Source: Ischnura elegans (lineage: Eukaryota > Arthropoda > Insecta > Odonata > Coenagrionidae). From it: a stretch of DNA of 64,000 bases. The stretch is taken from NCBI RefSeq assembly GCF_921293095.1, contig NC_060253.1:97605073-97669072 (forward strand), given 5' to 3'. Below, piece after piece: positions 59,752 to 64,000 of the stretch. Position numbers and translations under genes: made by a program. The number at the start of each line of letters is the position of its first letter. The stretch's first letter is position 1. The notes under the pieces are model-generated. The model searched no databases. It saw only the letters and a list, made by a program, of their open reading frames with translations, and was not told the origin of the DNA.

Positions 59752-60726
59752 GTGTGTATCCTCTCTTATTTCATGTGAAAGTTCCCTTCCTCATTGTCTG
59801 CGGCGACTACTCGCCCTGCGCCGAGGTTGTGCCCACTAATATTGCATTAGAGGAAGCTGTAGCCCAAAGAGGTGGGAAGAATGATAGTTAACTCAATTTT
59901 AAAACTGCCGTTTTACTGGGTGTGTTCAGGAAATAACGGGGATTTTAGTTTTCACAAAAAATAAGTATATATCCGTCTACATCATGTTTTTGCCTTCAAA
60001 ATTGTCCCCATTAAATATATGATGTGCTTGTGCCAGCGCTTCTTCCAATTCCCGTAACACTTCTGAAACTCGATCTTTGGGATATCCTTCAGCTCTTTCA
60101 ACGATTTCTGTTGATGTCATTTATGCTTGTAAAACTATGGCCCTTTAAGGTTCTCTTCATTTTTGAAAATAGTCACACGCAGACATGCCTGGTGAATATG
60201 GAGGAAGGGGCATTGTAACAGAATTGTATTTGGCTAAAGATAGACGAACAAGCAATGAAGTGTGAGACGAAAATCATAAAAACACGTATAACCTTAGCGG
60301 CTGCCACAAACTAAGTAAACAATGACGGCAGCTGAAAACTTAATCATACTTCAAGGAAAGGCATACAAACATAACAAAAATAATTTTTGACAATCAGACT
60401 CTCCAAACTCCAACCCCACGAAATTTAAAACTTCCCATCATGTTTTGGCATTGTCTACAGAGATAAAGATTCCAAACCCGCACGAAGAATGATTACCGAT
60501 TATGTAACGCATTTATTCCCGGAAGAAATAAGTTCATTCATCAACAAATTCAATCACACAAATTAGTCGTGGACCTCAACTACGGTAATCTCGTAATATG
60601 CAATGAGCGTGTGGGGGAGAACTGATACGCCGTCATCCCGGGGAGGGGTTTAGTGGGGAAGGAAAAACGTAAGAGATGCCGCAGCGATTAGGAGCCCGCC
60701 GACGCCTCCGGGGATAGGGTTGGAAG
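59752..60726. other. probable pburs leader intron, left part
   Basis: No coding sequence was recognised. AT-rich, with a GC-richer part near 60600-60720. Confidence 0.4.
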
Positions 60727-61796
60727 TAGGGATGGCAAAAAGATTATATTAATCGATTAATTTATCTTTTGATAAATCGGAAAGGTTCTCCCAGTCATTC
60801 GATTAATTGGTGGAGAATTAATCGATTATTTTATGATCGATTTGGCAGATATGATTCAGTTAGGGTAAACCCGCACGATTTTTAATTGAAAAACAATTTT
60901 AAAAATTGATATTTTTACAAACAATTACAAAGTAAGTTACATGAAATTAATTATATTATTATTAGGTGAAAATACAAACATTATTTAATCTTGATAAATT
61001 GAAATCTCCACATTAAAAACTCCTCCTCCTCCTACCCAAGAGTTCAGAAACAATATTTTTACAGCATTTTTGTAGTCCGTCTGTTTCTTTCGTCATTGGC
61101 GGTCTTTCGAGCCTTTGAGAATAATCGTTCAGCTGGTATGGAAGTACATATAAGGAGGCAATATTTTTGCTAAGTTCACCTCGGATAAATTAACTTCATT
61201 TATTCCCGAGCTTCAATTGCATTTTCCTTCCGTCCTATCACTGACGAATTAAGATAGAACGCAATCTCGTATTTAGGATGAGTATATGCATCGCTGTCCA
61301 AAATCTTCTTATTGTGAACGAGAGCCTTGTATGTTGTCCATAAATTAAAGTCCTTAGCACCAGATTCTGATGTATCACCTGAACTTTCTGCAACAGCAGT
61401 TACGGAATCCGCTATTTCCGTTCCAATCTTTTTTAGGACCGACGCTACAGCTTGAGGATCGGAAAAATGTAACTTTTTAAATCGCGGATCGAGAATACTT
61501 GCCACAGCCGGCTGAAACATATTTTCAGCTTCGGTCAAAATCCGAAAGCACTTTCTCTTTAAGAAATGTGGATACTGATCCAGGTTCATTCCTAACAAAT
61601 GAAGTACGTAATATGAGGTCACAGTTTAAATAAAAAATAATTCTTTATTCATTCCGATTCTTGATTATTTCGATTAATTGTATCAAAGTCGATTTATCAC
61701 TCAATTAATTGGTTACCTATTATCATATCATGTATCGATTAATCGAAAGAGAAAATTCGATTTCCTCTATCAAACGATGAATCGTTTCAATCCCTA
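60727..61796 (-). mobile_element. hAT transposon, internally deleted, with transposase remnant
   Basis: Ends tagggatggcaaaaag and complement of gtttcaatcccta. The target duplications gttggaag (60719-60726) and gttggaac (61797-61804) agree at 7 of 8 bases. The minus strand at 61622-61200 encodes part of a BED-type hAT transposase (VASILDPRFKKLHFSDP). Downstream at about 61160-61060, in shifted frames, is the ERLFSKA-like and ANDERNR block of the C-terminal dimerisation domain. The N-terminal half is missing. Many attaatcgatta-type motifs lie near both ends. It sits in the intron before the pburs coding exon. Confidence 0.88.
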
Positions 61797-61991
61797 GTTG
61801 GAACGGAGTGGATAGGGAAATCCCACGCCCTCATCGGGGCGACGTGGGCCACTACTAGCGAAACAATTATTTGATGTATCTGCGGAAGGGGTAGATTTTT
61901 ATATGGAGAAGGAAAATCTGCCAAATGTTCCGTAGAACCTCACGAAAGCAGTGATCCCTTAACCCCGAAATCTTTCCTTTCAGGGAGCGAT

Positions 61992-62163
61992 ATGCAGGCC
62001 CACTGGGAGGCAGGTGATTGGTCGCGCGACAAGCGGCGGGCGAGGTTCCTGGTGCTGGCGGTGGCAGCGCTAGCGTCGGTCGGTGCAGCGGCGGCGCAGG
62101 AACCGACTTCACCGGGAGACGAGGCGTGCGAGACCCTGCCCTCCGAGATCCACATTATCAAAG
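61992..62163 (+). CDS. pburs: bursicon subunit beta (partner of bursicon), first coding exon
   Basis: This is the first coding exon for the beta subunit of bursicon, the partner of the product of burs. The acceptor tctttcctttcag is at 61971-61983, followed by 8 leader bases and ATG at 61992. The 57 full codons begin MQAHWEAGDW. Residues 19-35 (FLVLAVAALASVGAAAA) are the signal-peptide core with likely cleavage before Gln36. Residues 46-57, CETLPSEIHIIK, are the highly conserved start of the mature beta subunit, with the first knot Cys at 46. The donor is AAAG/gtaatg, phase 1, so the next exon should supply the usual E-E-(F/Y)-D-E continuation. That exon is not found before 64000, so the gene is cut by the window edge. 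High GC codons contrast with the flanks. Confidence 0.93.
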
Positions 62164-63127
62164 GTAATGTCGAGACAAGTCCTGTCGTTGAAGCTGGAAA
62201 TCAGCCGTGACCCCCAAACTGTCCCCAACTAAACCAATTGACTTGAAATTTAGCGCATAGGGAATGGGTCAACCACCATTAGTGACATAGCGCTGATTGG
62301 CACTTCCACTTCATTGGTTATTTCAAACCAATATCGGGGGCAGGGGATATCTATCGCACATCCACCCCGGCAACATAAAACAAAATTCTAAACAAAATAT
62401 TTAGAAGGAATTTTTTATAATTAAATACTTCATGGGCTATTTGCCATTGTAAACATAATTTTTAAGGAAAAAAACACACTTTCAACAGTTTTTCACAAAT
62501 TGCTTAAAAACAAAAACTGCGTACTATCAAAAATGGTGTAGCAAACAAAAATGTAGCAATTAAAAAAATTAAAATAATTATGTTAGTGATTTAAGCTGCA
62601 TGAAAAGCGAGATATTTTTGGTGGAAGCCTACTGTTTTTTTTGGCAAATAACGAATCGATGTATTCTACGTGAAATGACGGAATAAGGATTGATTTCACG
62701 GTAAAATGAATCATAAGCTTTTTAATTTGCTACAAAAGACCAATTTTTGCTTCAAAGTTGGCCTCAAATCGTTTCTTCTGCTTCGAGGAAAAACATTTCC
62801 ACTCCCGAGGAGTGGTGGAATAGAATTTACTTTTACTTAATTTAGACTTACTTAGAATGCGGAGGTGAAAAGCTTATATTAATGGACCATACCTCTTCCT
62901 CTCATTCCAGTAGTCGAACAATCCCGACCTCGTGACCTTAGCTCTCAGCGGGGTAAGATTTCTACACGTCGGAAATTCACGGAATATTGGCATCAATACG
63001 GAGAAGTTGACACTTCCACAACGATCAGTGCAAACGGACATCAACATTTTGGTCGCTAAACAGCCTCAGCATATGAAAATATATATGCGTTGAAAATATA
63101 ACAATTAATAAATGAAGGAGTTGATAT
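62164..63127. other. pburs intron, first kilobase
   Basis: AT-rich intron. No beta-subunit exon is present here or up to 64000. Confidence 0.6.
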
Positions 63128-63740
63128 AGGGCCTTCTTTAATTTAATTTTTAGGGGCTTTAGTAACTCATAAACAAGGTTGATATTAAACATAATATCTC
63201 TTCACTGCCAAAAATAACAAACAATTTTGTCATCACATTTTAAAAACTTCTTTGATACGCCGCTATGAAAAATATTAAATAGCATAAGTTAGGGTGGTTA
63301 TTTTTACACTATTACTTTACAAGGTGAGACTTGGTTAATATTACTTTTTAATCATTTTAACATTAGGTATCATTTTTAATTAATTTAAATAAATTAAATT
63401 GAAATCAATAAATTCAAATCAAATTAAATTAAATTGAATAAATTTTTTAACATATAAATGTTTGAATGAACAATATGATCTTTATTAATGGGCATTATGA
63501 ATTCCTAACAAGATTAGGGTCTGCAGTAACTGCTTATCTAGGATGGTATCAAACACGATATAATTTCACTGCCATATATAACAAACAATTTTGTCATCAC
63601 ATTTTGAAAACTTCTTTTATACGCCGCTATGAAAAATATTAAATAGCCTAAGTTGGGACGGTCACTATTACTTAACAAGGTGAGACTTTGCTAGTATTAC
63701 GTTTTCATCAATTTTAGCATCATCAAATTTTCATATTTGA
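63128..63740. repeat. diverged tandem duplication (about 360-bp unit) in pburs intron
   Basis: Blocks such as aacaaacaattttgtcatca, atacgccgctatgaaaaata and aacaaggtgagactt occur near 63220-63330 and again near 63580-63690 in the same order, shift about 360. The region between is simple AT-rich sequence (63355-63450). Confidence 0.8.
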
Positions 63741-64000
63741 ATTGATATTCACTATGATATAACTTACGGATGTCTTGTAACCTATAATTACACCTAAATA
63801 GCACAACCACCCCTACTTAGCTTAGTTTACGTTTATGTCGCTGAAATTCACTTCAACATTCTCGTAGCAGGACAACTTTAGTCCAAAATATTTTGATCAT
63901 AAATATTTCGAAAATTCTCTGCCCGTTACCAGTTAATACCGGAACAGCTATTTGGATGTCAATTATATTCTTACCCAGACGAGAAATGTACGGCTGCGGT

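Noticed and set aside
62900-63060. Possible second coding exon of pburs
   Set aside because: No E-E-(F/Y)-D-E continuation, no C-E-G or C-Y-C-C-R motifs. The real exon must lie past the window edge.
1-64000. CRISPR arrays, bacterial operons, rRNA or an integrated toxin system
   Set aside because: No spaced direct-repeat array, no prokaryotic-type gene clusters and no rRNA sequence. Everything readable is typical of an insect nuclear genome.

Overview
The window is nuclear DNA from an arthropod, almost certainly an insect. Genes are split by long AT-rich introns with GT-AG borders, and the rest is dense with DNA transposons, MITEs and tRNA-derived SINEs. Three secreted-protein genes can be recognised with confidence: both subunits of the moulting and tanning hormone bursicon, and an MBF2-family gene. 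The MBF2 family points to an insect. The large introns and repeat load would fit a hemimetabolous genome, but the species cannot be fixed from the sequence alone.

Layout. 1-2542 is a purine-rich 19-bp minisatellite, with a short inverted stretch of the same repeat at 3117-3222. At 3453-3731 (+) lies what looks like the last coding exon of an unidentified gene, with a poly(A) signal. 11114-28842 (-) is the complete three-exon bursicon alpha gene (burs). Its 15.2-kb first intron holds hAT-type MITEs, a pogo/Tigger transposon and a long foldback element. 29-42 kb is intergenic: SINEs, two large hairpins, a CpG-rich block, a LINE fragment and a decayed DNA transposon. 42231-46901 (+) is a complete three-exon MBF2-family gene. 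47-59 kb is a transposon graveyard: hAT, a Ty3/Gypsy fossil, a Harbinger element interrupted by another DNA transposon, and piggyBac. 59.6-62.2 kb (+) carries the TATA promoter, a probable noncoding exon and the first coding exon of the bursicon beta gene (partner of bursicon, pburs). A hAT element sits in the intron between them. The rest of pburs lies beyond the right edge.

Bursicon acts as a heterodimer of the two cystine-knot subunits on the receptor LGR2/rickets. Here the two subunit genes lie head to head about 33 kb apart, with the MBF2 gene between them. No new defence-like or operon-like system was found. The most interesting items are the linked hormone genes, a decayed copy of part of burs exon 2 inside burs intron 2, the transposon-in-Harbinger nest with a matching three-base target duplication, and several foldback and MITE families with clear terminal repeats and target duplications.
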